64,000 nucleotides of DNA from Arachnopeziza araneosa (GCA_003988855.1 QYAI01000027.1:124001-188000), one strand, 5' to 3'; counted from the first letter of the stretch, positions 1 to 12,130 are shown. The notes: generated from the letters alone by a model not told the origin. Numbers and translations are program-made.

Positions 1-801
1 ATGGCGAGGCTTGAGGTTCGATTGTCTTCTTTTGGTAGAGGAAGAATACTGTCCATCTCTCTAGAGACCACTCCGGCTCTTCCAAATCAATAAACGTCCC
101 ACCCTCAATAAATAACGGCACTAGTATCTGGATCCGCTTAACCATTTGTTGTACTTTCAAGTCAGCCAAGTTTCCCATCCATACTTCGTACGTATGGTTT
201 CCTGATTGAATGGTCTTCCATAGTTCTCCTGGAGGCTTCCAATTCGAATTCGAGGTCTCTGAAATCGCGGCCTCAAAAACTGCGCTCTTCTCAAAAGCAG
301 CTATGAGTTGTCAGTAAGCATTCACTCGATGGTATAGTCTCATACTCTTTGGCAGATAAGGTTCCAGTGTTCCTCTGATATCCGTAGCCGTTACATCCCC
401 AACTTCTTTGAATTTCTTGCTATAAGTAACCACCACTCCCGGTCGCATGTCGCAGGCATTATATCGGAGATTGATCTTGAGTCCTTGATATCCAAATATG
501 CTCTCCTCATCGCCGAATATGGAGTATGTCATCTTGGGATGGAAGGTGTGTAGGGTTTTGGGGCCACCCACAGAGGGAGTGACGAGGGAGACATTGATCG
601 CTTTGTTGGAGTCGGCAGACCCTGAGTGGAATCATATTAGCACCAGGGATACAGCAGCTTTCGGTTCAGATGCATTGCATTCAGAGATATTTGGTAGCCT
701 TGGGGGAGGTAAGACAAAACGCTTTGCGCCAAGCGCAGCTACGAAGGCTCAAGACGTAGCGCAAGATGTGGATACTTACACTCAGCATTATCCTCCGCCA
801 T
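1..801 (-). CDS. HAT1: Histone acetyltransferase type B catalytic subunit HAT1 (5' part; 3' end outside window)
   Basis: HAT1 acetylates free histone H4 (Lys5/Lys12) before chromatin assembly, acting with a WD40 partner (Hat2/RbAp46 type). I see three exons on the minus strand: 801-780, 621-346 and 300 to beyond base 1. Their donor/acceptor pairs keep the frame, and the first intron splits a Trp codon. The join gives about 199 residues beginning MAEDNAEW. Family hallmarks follow: IFGDEESIFGYQGLKINL, then ACDMRPGVVVTYSKKFKEVG near residue 60, then YLPKTAFEKS after the second intron, then RWTVFFLYQKKTIEPQAS at the window edge. The acetyl-CoA-binding GNAT core and the C-terminus lie outside the window. 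The gene is divergent from the ZIP transporter. The conserved N-terminal block makes the identification firm; the exact first exon is my own splice inference. Confidence 0.93.
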
Positions 802-1147
802 TTTTCCCTCTGTGAAGATTTGAAAGAATTTAGTAGGTGAGGTTGGTGTCGCCGTTTGTGTGGTGAAGTTGAAGTCGAGGAGATGCGCGTCGCGTACCTA
901 GATCAGATCAAGGTTCCGAGACGTGTTGAAAACCCCTGCTGCGGGAGAGCTAGTTCAGCCTTGTCGAGCTTTCATCTGGCCACCAATACCAAAAAGGGGT
1001 GTCGACGACAATTGTTTACATTGATTTGTGCAGCCCCAGATTTGCAACCAGCGAAAGATCCTGTTAAAAGAAGTTCGAAATGTCGAGGTAGCACTCAAGC
1101 TGTGGATCGTGGTAATCTAGTCTCGAAATCAGGAGAAGGGCTTCAAA
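802..1147. promoter_or_regulatory. Divergent intergenic region HAT1 / ZIP transporter
   Basis: These 346 bp separate two divergent start codons, so they must hold both promoters. Short reading frames across this interval look like chance. I see no clear TATA box or repeated operator. Confidence 0.5.
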
Positions 1148-2439
1148 ATGTTGGACGGACTTTTTATGCTGCTCAGTTTGAGCGTGGTAATGGCACTGGC
1201 GTAAGTGGAGAGCACCCCGGGATGAGAAGTGATACTAATTAGCTACAGGTCTTTCCTCGCCGGCGCGTTACCATTGTCCATGAGCCTCTCGTCGTCACAA
1301 CTCCGGCTAATATCGACGATTGGAATGGGAGTACTCGTTGGGACTTCGTTGATTGTGATCATACCAGAAGGAATCGAAGCCATCTATACATCTGGGGAAC
1401 CCGGACACATTCACACGAGAAGAACTCTTAGACCAGAGATGCGTTGGGTGAAGAGTGGTGTTCATACACTTCTATACAGACGAGAAGATATCGATGCTTT
1501 CAATACTCCTGGACCAGTCATACCAGCAGCGCTGAAAGTAGCGGTTGTAGAAACAACAACCAGCTCTTCGCTCTCTTCAAAAGAAACAACAAATCCTAAA
1601 CCAGGCCAAGCGCCGGATCACTCAGATGAAGAACATCACTCTGACCCACCAACTTTCTATATTGGTTTCTCCTTGATCACTGGGTTCATTCTCATGTTCC
1701 TAATCGACAAGCTACCAAGACACGCAGCAGAACATGTCCAACCGCCTCCTCCTACTCGACATATCTCGCTGTCAAACCTCTCCCTCACGGCATCAGAGGA
1801 AGCAGACCCGGAGGCCGAGTCCTTCCTCCAGTCGCTCACACCATCGCCTAAGCAGACTCGGTCTCTAGCTACAACGACCGGTCTTGTCATTCATGCAGCT
1901 GCGGATGGAATCGCAATGGGAGCATCAGCGACAAGCTCCAACACGAGCCTGGGGTTCATTATCTTCATCGCCATCATGATCCACAAGGCGCCTGCCGCCT
2001 TTGGACTGACTTCAGTCCTCCTCAAGCAAGGTCTCAGCAAACGAGCTGCTCGTGGCCATTTGATCATCTTCAGTCTTGCCGCACCATTCGGCGCGATCAC
2101 GACTTGGCTGCTGGTGTCTATTCTCGGTGGAGATCATATGGAGGGTGAAAGAGGACAATGGTGGACTGGGATGCTGCTTTTATTTTCAGCTGGAACATTT
2201 TTGTAAGTCATCCGAGCCTGTTTTTGGAGGAGTTTGGCTGATTGATAAGGTACGTTGCGATGCACGCTATGCAAGAGGATGCGAATCATGACCATTCACA
2301 TTCCACATCAAATGGATACGCGGAAACCGGAATTGGCAGTTCGCAGAGGAAGGCGCCAAAGCCACAGATGCGGGACACTTTCGCGGCGGTTGGAGGCATG
2401 TTGATTCCTCTACTTACACAACTTGGACACCATCATTAA
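1148..2439 (+). CDS. ZIP-family metal (zinc) transporter, ZIP9/ATX2-like
   Basis: ZIP proteins move zinc (also iron or manganese) into the cytosol from outside or from an organelle lumen; the ZIP9/Atx2 branch usually sits in Golgi or trans-Golgi membranes. Three exons (1148-1200, 1249-2202, 2250-2439) give 398 aa. The first exon encodes a hydrophobic start (MLDGLFMLLSLSVVMALA) that joins in frame to SFLAGALPLSM. Visible features are a hydrophobic segment near residue 40 (IGMGVLVGTSLIVIIPEG), a His/Asp-rich cytoplasmic loop (HSDEEHHSD), the ZIP metal-site helix HAAADGIAMGA and the partner helix HKAPAAFG. Two or three more membrane spans follow, then a His-rich tail HDHSH and a terminal HHH. 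Both introns are 47-48 nt with GTAAGT donors. Substrate and compartment are inferred from family, not shown by the sequence. Confidence 0.92.
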
Positions 2440-4294
2440 ATCGTTGATTTCGCTGCGGAGCCATTACTAGGAAGAAATGTATGAGAAAATGTATTGTAGT
2501 TATTTTGGGCGTCGGCGGAGTTGCAAGATCAGGATCCCATAGGCACATGTTGGAGAGGTAGAAAATGGAAATGCTTCATTGACATCATTCGTCTCTCCCT
2601 TGGCTGCTCATCTAACCTCAAACCAAACGTCAGAATATCGTCAAACAAAACCTGGTCTCCCATCCTCCCTTCAAACCTCCGTACTGTCGGCTAAAGGCAC
2701 GACGGTAAATCTGGGGCACAGGCTAAATGGGTTCCCCAGGTCTTCGTTTGGAGGACGAAGAAACCAAGCTTCGATTTCCACCTCGTCCGACGCGGATCTC
2801 TGATACGGCCTCGTACCAGGATCACCGTGCGCAATTCTTGCGGGAGCATCGACTACAGGAAAAGCGATCTTTTTTCTTCCCCCAATAGCAGGCGAGCCTG
2901 AGACTGCCGGCGGGCCGGAACGAGGTGAGCTGCTGCTGCTACTGCTGCTGCTGCTGCGGTGGGCTCCCATGCAGAGAGCAAGCCAGCGTAAGCGTCGGGG
3001 ACCTGAATTGCCATGTTTGAAGTTTGGTAGAGCGAGGTTTTTTTGGTTTTCCAGCCGCCCACGGAATGGGCTTCAGCGTTCGCTCTGCGCGCTTCTCTGG
3101 GGCAAGTCTTGCCTCGAGCAGCGATTCCTGACTTACGGACGGTACTCGAGTTACAGGCCTTGCGGTGGGACGGCTCTACCCTTAATGCGACGGATGGGCT
3201 GTGCAGCGCACGTTCGTAGCACCTGAGACGCCGGTCACGATTCCTGACGCAGGGGTCCACCCCGACTCAACGATGGGAGAGAGAAGGGAGTGGTGAATGG
3301 GAACAGACAACCAGTCCGCTTGTACATCGTCAGGTGGGAGTCGGCGTGGGAACAAGGTGGGTAGGAGTGAGTAGCTACTAGCGTTTCCACTTCCAACTGG
3401 AGGAACGAGATGCAGCATAGGACTCCGTATATAGTTGACGCTCATGATGGGAGAGATCGAGACATGTGTCTGACAAGAAGTAGATGGGAGAAGTTCAATC
3501 TCAAGGCGAATCGTGGTTTGGATATATTCTCACCTCAACATGAGACCAGCTTCAAGCTACTTTGGAGCTCTCTCTCCCCTTTCTCTCTTGCCAAGCGGCG
3601 CTCGTGACCCAAATCAAAACTCCGCCTGTAGCATGAAGAGCAGATGGAGATGAAAAACAAATTGACCGCGGCATCCGTTCAGAACTATTTTGGTCGCTAT
3701 TATGCTTCTCCTCGTTCCCGCATTGCTTGCAGAAGTTAGACGCCCTCCCCTTCCACGTCTCTTGGCTGCCCTTGCTGGCTCCAATCCTTGCAAGCCAAAG
3801 ACACCGCCGCTTGACACAAAAGAGACGACGAGCCCGAATCCGAACTTCAGACAGAGAGGATCAAGCACCCACCCCCTCGAATATCCACCACCACGGCGAG
3901 CACAGCAGGAGAGGCCAGGGAGCAAGTCTTGACTCTGGACCACCCACGAATGATGCCATTCAGAAAACCGCTCTATCGATTATAAATCCTATACCGCTCG
4001 CTACCCCGTGCAAGCGCGTGTCTCTCTGCCTCTTTGACGAACCTGCGCGGAGCTGAACAAACCTCCTTTCAATCTCGACAACGACCATCAAAGGAAGCGT
4101 TAGACGAGATTCCAACCGACCAAGGAAACAAATCTTTACACATTGATGACTGCAACTCGACCGCCGTCCCAAACCACGGGTTCCCCGGAACCAAACTCTT
4201 CGTCCACCGTCTTCAGCCTCCACGCAGCCTCCTCCCGAACCCTTCGGTGCAGAGAGAGATCCGCCATTACAACCGCAAAGAAGATTCCGGTAAC
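2440..4294. other. Gene-less stretch upstream of the F-box/WD40 gene
   Basis: No supported gene in about 1.85 kb. A CTG/CAG triplet microsatellite lies near 2932-2958 and creates spurious poly-Ser and poly-Ala frames on the minus strand. The pyrimidine-rich part near 3600-4290 resembles promoter and 5' leader of the following gene. Confidence 0.5.
2932..2958. repeat. CTG/CAG trinucleotide microsatellite
   Basis: A run of GCT/CTG triplets with one interruption (CTA), about nine units. It lies outside any supported gene. Confidence 0.8.
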
Positions 4295-6584
4295 ATGGAC
4301 GGATACCGCCCGCTTAGTTTGACGGAGCGAAGAGCCTCAATGGGCTTCAATAATGATGATGGCGAACTGTCCCCGACCCGCACCACCTTGACGCTGAATA
4401 CTTCAACGAGCAACGTTCGACTCTCCTCGAGAGTCGACAAAGTGGTTCAATCTCGACCGCGAGGTCCTCCCACTCCAAATATGACAACGCCTTCTGCAGA
4501 CCCAGATTCCCCTACCCATTCCAGCCACGATCCTCCACCACCGCCTACACCCGCTGCGAGTCCAGGCCCAGATCACCCACAGCCAGATTGGAGCGATGCA
4601 GGAGATCAAGAAGACCTGTTCCTGTCCAAGATCAGACATCATTTCAAGGAGAGCTCGCCGCCGGAGCGGATGCGCATCTTGGCCGATCTCCTTAACCTCT
4701 GTACCAGCCAGCAACTGAGCTTCGTGCGGCAATACGTCGACCCATTGCTCAAGAAAGATCCCTTTACGAGTCTGCCAAATGAGATCTGTTTGAGGGTATG
4801 TACCTTGACTGTGGAAGTGAACTCGCTAACCTTGGTAGATCCTCTCCTGTATTGATGACCCAAAAGTGTTGGCACGCGCATCACAAGTATCGCAACGATG
4901 GAGGGAACTACTCGCGGATGATGTAACGTGGATGAAGCTCTGTGCGAAGCATGACTATGGCCGCCGCATGTCAGAAAACCACATCACATCTCCCCCACAA
5001 TCGAATCTTCGCCCCCCTCCCAACCCCATCCAAGGCTTCTATAATGACGAGAACTACAAACCGTATGCCGGTGTCACTCCTCTCGGCCCTTGTATTCCAG
5101 GCAACTCGAGAAGTTTTGATAGCTCCATGGTCAATGCAATGAGGAGACCCAAGATCCGTTCCTACAAGTCCCACTTCAAGCAGAGATACTTGGTTGAGAC
5201 GGCGTGGAGAACCGGTGGAGAGAACATTGCGCGACACATCACACAGGATCAAGGAGTGGTGACTAGTCTACATCTTACAGCAAAGTATATCGTAGTGGCA
5301 TTGGACAATGCAAAGATCCATGTCTTTAACACGGATGGAAATGCACAAAAGACGTTACAGGGACACGTTATGGGGGTTTGGGCTATGGTTCCTTGGGAAG
5401 ATACCCTGGTCAGTGGTGGTTGTGATAGAGATGTGCGAGTCTGGGATATGTCCACTGGGTATGTATTCTGGATGTTGGAAGAAAGTGCTAATTTGGACTA
5501 GGGAGAGTATACATACCCTTAGAGGCCACACTTCGACGGTCCGATGCTTGAAGATGTCCGATTCGAGTACGGCCATCTCTGGATCAAGGGATACAACGCT
5601 GAGAGTCTGGGATATCAAGACGGGGCTCTGCAAAAATGTCCTCGTCGGCCACCAAGCAAGCGTCAGATGTTTAGAGATCAAGGGCGATATCGTTGTTTCG
5701 GGCAGTTATGATACAACAGCAAGAGTGTGGAGTATATCCGAGGGTAGATGTTTACGGACGTTATCCGGTCACTTCTCGCAGATCTATGCTATTGCTTTCG
5801 ATGGGACTAGAATAGCTACGGGAAGTTTAGATACCAGTGTGCGGATATGGGATCCGACCAATGGGTTAGTTTCCGTACCTGTTGTTTGACTGTACTAATC
5901 GTTTCAGCTCCTGTCAAGCTATTCTTCAAGGCCATACTTCTCTGGTTGGTCAATTGCAGATGCGCGGCAACACTCTCGTAACTGGGGGCTCTGATGGTTC
6001 CGTCCGTGTCTGGTCTCTTGAGAAGATGGCTCCTATCCACCGCCTTGCAGCTCACGATAACTCTGTCACGTCCCTTCAATTTGACGATACCCGGGTTGTG
6101 TCTGGTGGTAGCGACGGTCGAGTCAAGGTCTGGGATCTCAAGACAGGGCAGTTGGTCAGAGAATTGACTGCTCCTGCGGATGCAGTATGGCGAGTTGCGT
6201 TCGAGGAGGAGAAGTGCGTGGTCATGGCTAGCCGATCCAATCGTACAATCATGGAGGTTTGTTTTCCTATTCCGTCATCTTACCATTCTAACTCTTTAGG
6301 TGTGGTCCTTCTCCCCGCCGGACGAATCCCTCTACGATTCCTCCACCCCGCCTACCGCTGCTCAACGCGGCCTCCTTAATGCCCCTCCCCGACCCCTATC
6401 AGCGGTGGAATATCGCACCACAAATACACAGAAAGTGGAGGATCAGCCTATGACGGGAACAAGCTTTACCAGGGAGCGAACAGAAGATCTAGATGTCGAG
6501 ATGGAGGATGGCTTACCGCAACCCAACACGGCGCCGTTGATGGGAGGAAGTGGGACTGGTCCTACCTTCTTCCATGATGATTGA
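4295..6584 (+). CDS. F-box/WD40-repeat protein, Cdc4/Fbw7-like SCF substrate receptor
   Basis: This should be the substrate-recognition subunit of an SCF ubiquitin ligase: the F-box binds Skp1 and the WD40 propeller binds phosphorylated targets. Five exons (4295-4795, 4839-5458, 5502-5864, 5908-6256, 6300-6584) keep frame and give 705 aa. Residues 1-155 are Pro/Ser-rich. The F-box is near 159-205 (SLPNEICLRILSCIDDPKVL across intron 1). A Cdc4-type linker follows (SYKSHFKQRYLVETAWR), then about seven WD40 repeats to residue 620 with VWD/VWS endings such as VSGGCDRDVRVWDM and ITGL-like turns. I chose the ATG in MDGYRPLSL at 4295. The frame stays open upstream to 4034, but that part reads like 5' leader. 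Family candidates are Cdc4/Pop1 and Neurospora FWD-1; I cannot separate them without alignment. Confidence 0.9.
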
Positions 6585-7124
6585 TATTCTGGATGTTTAC
6601 TGGAGTGATAGACGGAGAAAGGCATACCATACCCCTTGTACTGCATTCCTGGGCGTTTGATTTTGCATGCATGGGAAGTCATTGATTGGCATTTGCACGT
6701 GTGGAAGGTTGGGATGTGCGGGTTCTATTTCTGAGAGCGCGGTGCATTGGTGCGATGGTTCTGTGCTTTGAAATGCTTAGATTTGGGAAATTGAGAATGG
6801 AGCAGGCCTTTTTAATGTAGGGTCTGGGTTCTAGTAGCTACTAGAGCGATGGATGTTAGAGATGCTAGGAAATCGAGAATGAAACAAGTGTTGTAATTCA
6901 AGTATGGGGCAAGAGCTAAGTCGAGCACATGTGAACCTCACCACTGAGGAGTAAATGTTTCAATTTAGTGAATATGATATTCTCAATTTCAGCCACCTAT
7001 ATAACACTTCCCAGTTATTTTTGCACACTCCGCCGTGCAACACCTGACCCCACCAAACTCCCGCTCCTCCAGACGAGGCAACCAACACCCCGACTCCCCG
7101 TTGACAACCCCCTCTTGCCAATTG
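6585..7124. other. 3' flank of F-box/WD40 gene, no gene seen
   Basis: Downstream flank of the F-box gene. I see no gene or strong repeat. T/G-rich text near 6600-6900 is compatible with 3' UTR. Confidence 0.45.
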
Positions 7125-7830
7125 AGAGAGGAGTGGAATCGAGAGGAATGGAGTGGAGAGTGGAGTGGGGATTGGATTTGGGATTGGATCTAGGATTGAA
7201 TTTGAAAGTGGAATTGAGAGGAGTGGAGTTGGGATTTGGATTTTGGATTTAAGAAGAGTAAAGCTAAGAGGAGTAGAGTTAGTACTCGGAACCCAGGCGT
7301 TGAACTTAAATCTCAAACTTGAGGAGCAAGGATTTAGAAGACGTGGAGGACTTATATTAAAGGGGAGTAGGGTAGATTTAGAATTAAGATGGGGAGGGTA
7401 GAGCAGACTTGAAAGACGTGAATCTAGAACCTTGAATCGGAATTTCAAAAGGGTGATATGAAGAAGAGTGGCACAAGAAAAGTAGGATGAAGAAAGGTAA
7501 AATTAAAAGACTTGGATTCAAGTTTCGGAATTCGTAGGCGTAAAGTTAAGGGTTGAGATTTAAAGGACTGTGATTTGGAAAGCGATGAGAATCGAGAGGA
7601 GCAGGATCAAAGGGCGTCAAGGTAAGAGGAGTAGAGTTGCGATGTAGCTCTCGGACTTGGATCTGGGATCGCGAGGAGTGTTTATAAGAGAAGTTTTCAA
7701 TGCTTTTTATCCAGAGTTTCTTAAACTTGAAAAGCGAAAGGTTACAGGACTTGGATTTAGATTTAGATCCAAGAAGAATAGATTTGGTATTGTTAAAAGA
7801 GAGAAAGGAGAGAAAATGTTTGTTCACATC
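7125..7830 (+). repeat. C-depleted, GGA/TTTGGA-rich low-complexity tract
   Basis: The plus strand here is made mainly of G, A and T. In 7141-7260 I count a single C in 120 bases. The text consists of degenerate variants of GAGAGGAGTGGA and GGATTTGGATTT, with no constant period. Both strands carry open frames as a by-product of composition. It lies directly upstream of the HET pseudogene. Confidence 0.75.
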
Positions 7831-8077
7831 TTGCCTTTCCTGGGTTCACGGATGATTATCGGAGTGCGGGATAAAGAGGGACTTGGATCGTTTGAAGTCA
7901 TCTTGAGTTCGTGTAGTGAATACAAACCTGCTCCGATATTCGCGCGGATCCTTGCTACCCCGGGACAGGTCTCGACGGAGTTTGGCCTGGGTTGCTTTAG
8001 GAGGCGATATGAAGCTTTCCACAGCCGCGATCAGTATCGGAATGAGATAAGCTCTTCTTTCTCACAGCTCCAGGATA

Positions 8078-9873
8078 ATGGCGTCGCTACAGCGTCAATA
8101 TAAGTATGAACCGCTTCCGCAAGGCAACTTTATTCGATACTTGATCCTCTGACCTGGACGTGGCAACGACCCACTTGTATGTAGTATTCGCGCCGAATCT
8201 ATTGACAAGGTTCCCCCATTTGAAGCCATCTCCTACGTTTGGGGGAGCAAGGAGAGAAATCACGAGGCCATCTGTGGCCGGCCCTCTCGCAAGCGAATAG
8301 CTATCACGGCAAATCTACGTGACGCTTTAAGGCGGGTGCGTTGGCCTAGTAAGGTCAGACTTCTGTGGGCGGACTCCATTTGCATCAACCAAGATGATCC
8401 AAAAGAACAAGGACATCAGGTGGCCATAATGAGCCAAATCTACCAACGGGCCACCAATGTGCTCATAATTATTGGAGTTGATGCCGGTCCACACGGAACA
8501 GCTGCGAAATCACTCATCGCGGATGTCCAAAAAATGATCCAGGACAAACTTAAGGAGACCCAGATGGGCCAAGATGAGTTTCCATATCCAGCCAAAGATG
8601 ATTTGCTTCTAGTTGACCATAGGTGGCAGTCTATGCGAGCTATGTTGACCTTACCTTGGTTTTTCCGTGGCTGGGTTGTGCAAGAAGCAGGACTGGCAGC
8701 TGAGGCAGTAGTAATTTGGGGAGATGCAACGTTTACCTGGCTTGATTTGTTGAGAACATTGTACTGGGCAATAAGGAGAGCGCCAGAGACTCTCGAAAAC
8801 ACTCCGTGGCATATTGATTTACACATGTCCTTATATACACGGCGATATAAAGAGGAAGTCTTCGTGCTTCAGCCATTCGGGTCCTTAACCCTTGATTTCG
8901 ACAATATCCTTAACGATGGGCGAGATCTAAAAGTCACAGACGAGCGCGATCGGGTTTATGCGTATATTACTCTTCAGCCAGACTTGGCTATAGAGCCAAA
9001 CTATGAGTTGCCCTATTTACAGGTGTATCTCGATTTTGCCTATCGTTACTTGCTTAGCACCCACAGCCTTGCCTTCTTGGATATAATTGAGCATACCGAA
9101 GATACTATCGCTTCCATGTATCCGACTTGGGTTCCACGCTGGAACATTGGATCGAAATTGAGATATTGGCACCACCTAGATTCGCTTATTATAAACCCGC
9201 TCACTTTGCAAGCACCGATGCTTACGATCACAACCAGATATGAACTTAACGTTCAAGCACTGCTATTCGACTCTGTTCAATCTCATTCTACACTGAGCAA
9301 AAAACCAACACTTGACGAAATTAGCATGCTCTGGCACCATGCACTTGACTCGCCGACGGATGTACCTTTTCCTGATGGCTATCAAAGATTTGTATTTGCT
9401 GAGACGCTACATGACCATATGTTTTCGGATGACCCGAGAAGCTGGAAATCTCATCAAGCTGCGTTCATTTTATATCTACAACAAGAACGCCAAGAGACTT
9501 TCCTGGATGTTGGTGACCTCGAAAATTTAGAACAACGAGCGATGCACGGAAGTATCGATTCGTATTTAGACTCCGCTCTGGACAGACTAGTGAACAGAAA
9601 ATTTATTATAACTAATCGTGGCTATATGGGCTTGGGCCAGACACAGTTCGAGAGGGAGATATCGTTGCCATTATCTTTGGGACTCGGGCACCTTTCGTTC
9701 TACGATCAACAGAAAAGAAAGGATGCTATAAGATACTCGGAAATGTCAGCGTAATCAGCAATAAACTTCAAAGATATAGCAACGGTGTAGTTGATTTCCC
9801 CAACATTGGATATGAGCGCGGAATGGATTGGTTGGAATGGGGTCTGCAGGAGGAAGACATCCTTCTTGTTTGA
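8078..9873 (+). pseudogene. HET-domain (heterokaryon incompatibility) protein, broken by a stop and a frameshift
   Basis: HET-domain proteins trigger incompatibility-linked cell death in filamentous fungi. The frame opens at ATG 8078 with a typical start (YKYEPLPQGNFIRYL). A TGA at 8150-8152 interrupts it after 24 codons. The same frame then resumes with conserved HET blocks: PPFEAISYVWG, LLWADSICINQDD, QVAIMSQIYQRATNV and LPWFFRGWVVQEAGLA. Near 9635-9638, inside the GYMGLG motif that precedes the conserved C-terminal block, one base is missing. The original frame ends at 9754. The plus-one frame continues with the expected GDIVAIIFGTRAPFVLR-type ending and stops at 9871-9873. Two independent lesions argue for a pseudogene. 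The alternative is a short protein from ATG 8336, which would lack the first HET block. Confidence 0.85.
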
Positions 9874-11010
9874 TATATTTTATCTATACAGCTGTTTACA
9901 AATCTTAAATAATTCAGTTTATCGGTTTTAACAAGACCATGATCCCATTTCTAATTAGCCATCTCACATGATAAAAACCAAGGCATAGAGTAGGAGTTGA
10001 AGCTAAAGACTTGAACAAGGCTACCGTTTGTGCAATGCCCAAGTCAGGGCATCATAGAAGTATCAAGAAAGAATTTTGTGTCTTGCATCTTTCTAAATTT
10101 TCTTGAAATGCCATATCTTATGCGTCTATGTATTGGGGGTCTCGCCTCCCCTATTTAAGCGAGGATCAATTGATTTTCTATCGTGGGCTTGGAAATAGAC
10201 TTGCAACAGCTCGTAGTCACTTGACGCATTTAATATTTGTGCAACTATTACGAACACAAGAGGAAGGGTTAAGGAAGCATGAAAGGACAATGAAAAGCCC
10301 ACGAATGAGATACGCCACGAGCTAGGGTATGTTTAAAGGGGTTGCGAGTCCTGCCGAAATGTTGGCTCAAATAAATATTATCGAGCGTAACATTTGCAAG
10401 AGCAAGGTGTGTTGGCCTTCAAATTCAGTTGACAGGTGAATGCCCTTCTCGATGCCTGCATGGGTGAATTTCCCTACCTACAACCGTAGGTTCATATCTC
10501 TAAATAAGGCTTTGATCATTCATCGCCAAGAACCTCTTTAGCTCAGTGGTCTAGCCTACCTCGAGCAATCCGCCAAAGAGCCATCTAACAGAGCTGGATG
10601 ATCGCCCCCGGAGGCGTGGACAGGGGGATGTAATAAGGAAGCAAACCAGGCGGGCTGGGTTTGTTCTTTCCACTGAGGTGGTTTCTTTTTTTGCCGTTTT
10701 GACAAGATTTTATCTCTCAACACCGGTTGGTAGGAAATAGTCGTCAAAGACTAATACGCAAGCTTTCTCTGCAGAAGAAGTCGGGTTAAGTTTTCTTCGC
10801 TTCATGGACGGAAAACTTAGGATTGGGTTTTTGTTTGATAAAATTTCACTAATATACAAGTTGGCTTCATTCCTTTGGTACATTCCCAGCAGGAGATTAA
10901 AGATCCATGCCACTCATAATCCGTAACATCGTAATAGGTACAATAACAGGTACAAGGACCTCACTTTTGATGAACGCCATGCAATGCACCCAACGCCATA
11001 TGTGAAGACA
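9874..11010. other. Gene-less AT-rich stretch
   Basis: Between the HET pseudogene and CTK3 I see no gene. A tRNA A-box-like string near 10540 lacks the rest of a tRNA. Confidence 0.45.
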
Positions 11011-11854
11011 CTATTCAGTGCGCTCCTCAGCCCAATTCTTTCCACATCGAGTACGATCTTCTGCTTCTTCATGATACAAGTCATAATCATCCTCCCCGAG
11101 ATCGCTAGTATCGTCCCATAACTGTGCCAACTCGGTCTCGGTGCTGCTAGTACCTGGACGAGCGGCGGGAACGGCCCATATGTTCTCCCTTAGTCGCTTA
11201 TGGCGTTCCCGGTCTTCTTCGATACGTTGTTCCGCCACTTTCTTATCTACCCTCTGAGGAGCTTTGGAGGGAGCTGGGTTTGTTTCGGGATCACCAAAGC
11301 CTCGCGATTCTGTAACGGGAGAGGACAGACCATGAGCTGAAGACGCAGCATCACGATCCTTGAGAAGATCTTCGATTTCGATAACGGTTTGTGTTTGCAA
11401 GTGACCTTTTGTACCGAGTGCCTGGAGAACCTGACTTGTCAGCTATTCTACCAAAATCTAAAGCTGTGGCAATACCTTGCGAACGACCTTCACGTTGGCT
11501 GCTCCAGAACCATCTTCTGGCGCAACAGCATCAACTATTCTGACCATGTCCCGTTGTACCATCCGAACGTAATCAACATGCTTCTCCCGGGTGGCCATGT
11601 CGCAAAGATGCTCGACAAAGTACATAATATTGGCACGGTTATTCATAGAATTTCGAGGCTATTCGTTAGCTAGAATTCAGTGCTTTCCCTAGATCACCTA
11701 CAAGCTCCAGCTGCTCAATAATACAGCTGTGCAAATCCTCATCCATATCTCTATACTTCAAGGCATATTGCGCCGCCTTGGTAGCGCTCGTAACACTGGC
11801 ATTGAGGTTGACGATCAAGCCAGTAAATCGTACTCGAACCTCAAAAGGATCCAT
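11011..11854 (-). CDS. CTK3: CTD kinase subunit gamma (Ctk3-like)
   Basis: Ctk3 belongs to the CTDK-I complex with the kinase Ctk1 and its cyclin Ctk2; the complex phosphorylates Ser2 of the RNA polymerase II C-terminal repeat during elongation. Three exons on the minus strand (11854-11702, 11658-11476, 11430-11011) give 251 aa. The N-terminal CID-like domain shows MDPFEVRVRFTGLI, ASVTSATKAAQYALKYRDMD, NNRANIMYFVEHL and DYVRMVQRDMVRIVDAVAP. The C-terminal half holds a charged helical stretch (KKVAEQRIEEDRERHKRLRE) and an acidic tail. I chose MDPFEVR as start because this is where the family begins. An upstream in-frame ATG at 11974 would add 40 low-complexity residues. Head-to-head with the P5C reductase gene. 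Confidence 0.9.
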
Positions 11855-12130
11855 ACCCTTGGGCACCGTGTTTCCGCTAACACGGTCAGGAATAGGAGTC
11901 GACTGTGAGTGTTGATGATTTCTAAAGATTTGTTCAGACTTTCGAAGGTCATTGAAGCTTGAAGGACTGTCCATTCTGTGCTAACTTGATCGGGCACTAA
12001 TTTCTTCGTCTGTGCGTTATTTTGGAGAATTCAGCCTCGTCAAGGAACTAAGCAGCAAAGAATTTATTTTAATTTGGATTTGAGACTCTGAAGTCGAATT
12101 TCTTGCAGTTGAACTGATATTGAAGGTAAG
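11855..12130. promoter_or_regulatory. Divergent promoter CTK3 / P5C reductase
   Basis: 276 bp (or 156 bp if CTK3 starts at 11974) between divergent start codons; it must contain both promoters. I identified no specific site. Confidence 0.5.

Noticed and set aside
856..1242. 128-aa frame in the HAT1/ZIP promoter
   Set aside because: No recognisable feature; overlaps the first exon of the ZIP gene in another frame.
2853..3260. 135-aa minus-strand frame with poly-Ala run
   Set aside because: Created by the CTG microsatellite; no start context, domain or splice support.
7657..8103. 148-aa plus-strand frame before the HET pseudogene
   Set aside because: Composition artefact of the C-depleted tract; overlaps the HET start in another frame.
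8336..9754. Intact 472-aa HET gene from ATG 8336
   Set aside because: The conserved N-terminal HET block lies upstream in the same frame behind a TGA, and the conserved C-terminus lies in a shifted frame.
10535..10600. tRNA gene (TTTAGCTCAGTGGTCTAG resembles an A box)
   Set aside because: No B box or T loop at the right distance and the acceptor stem does not pair.
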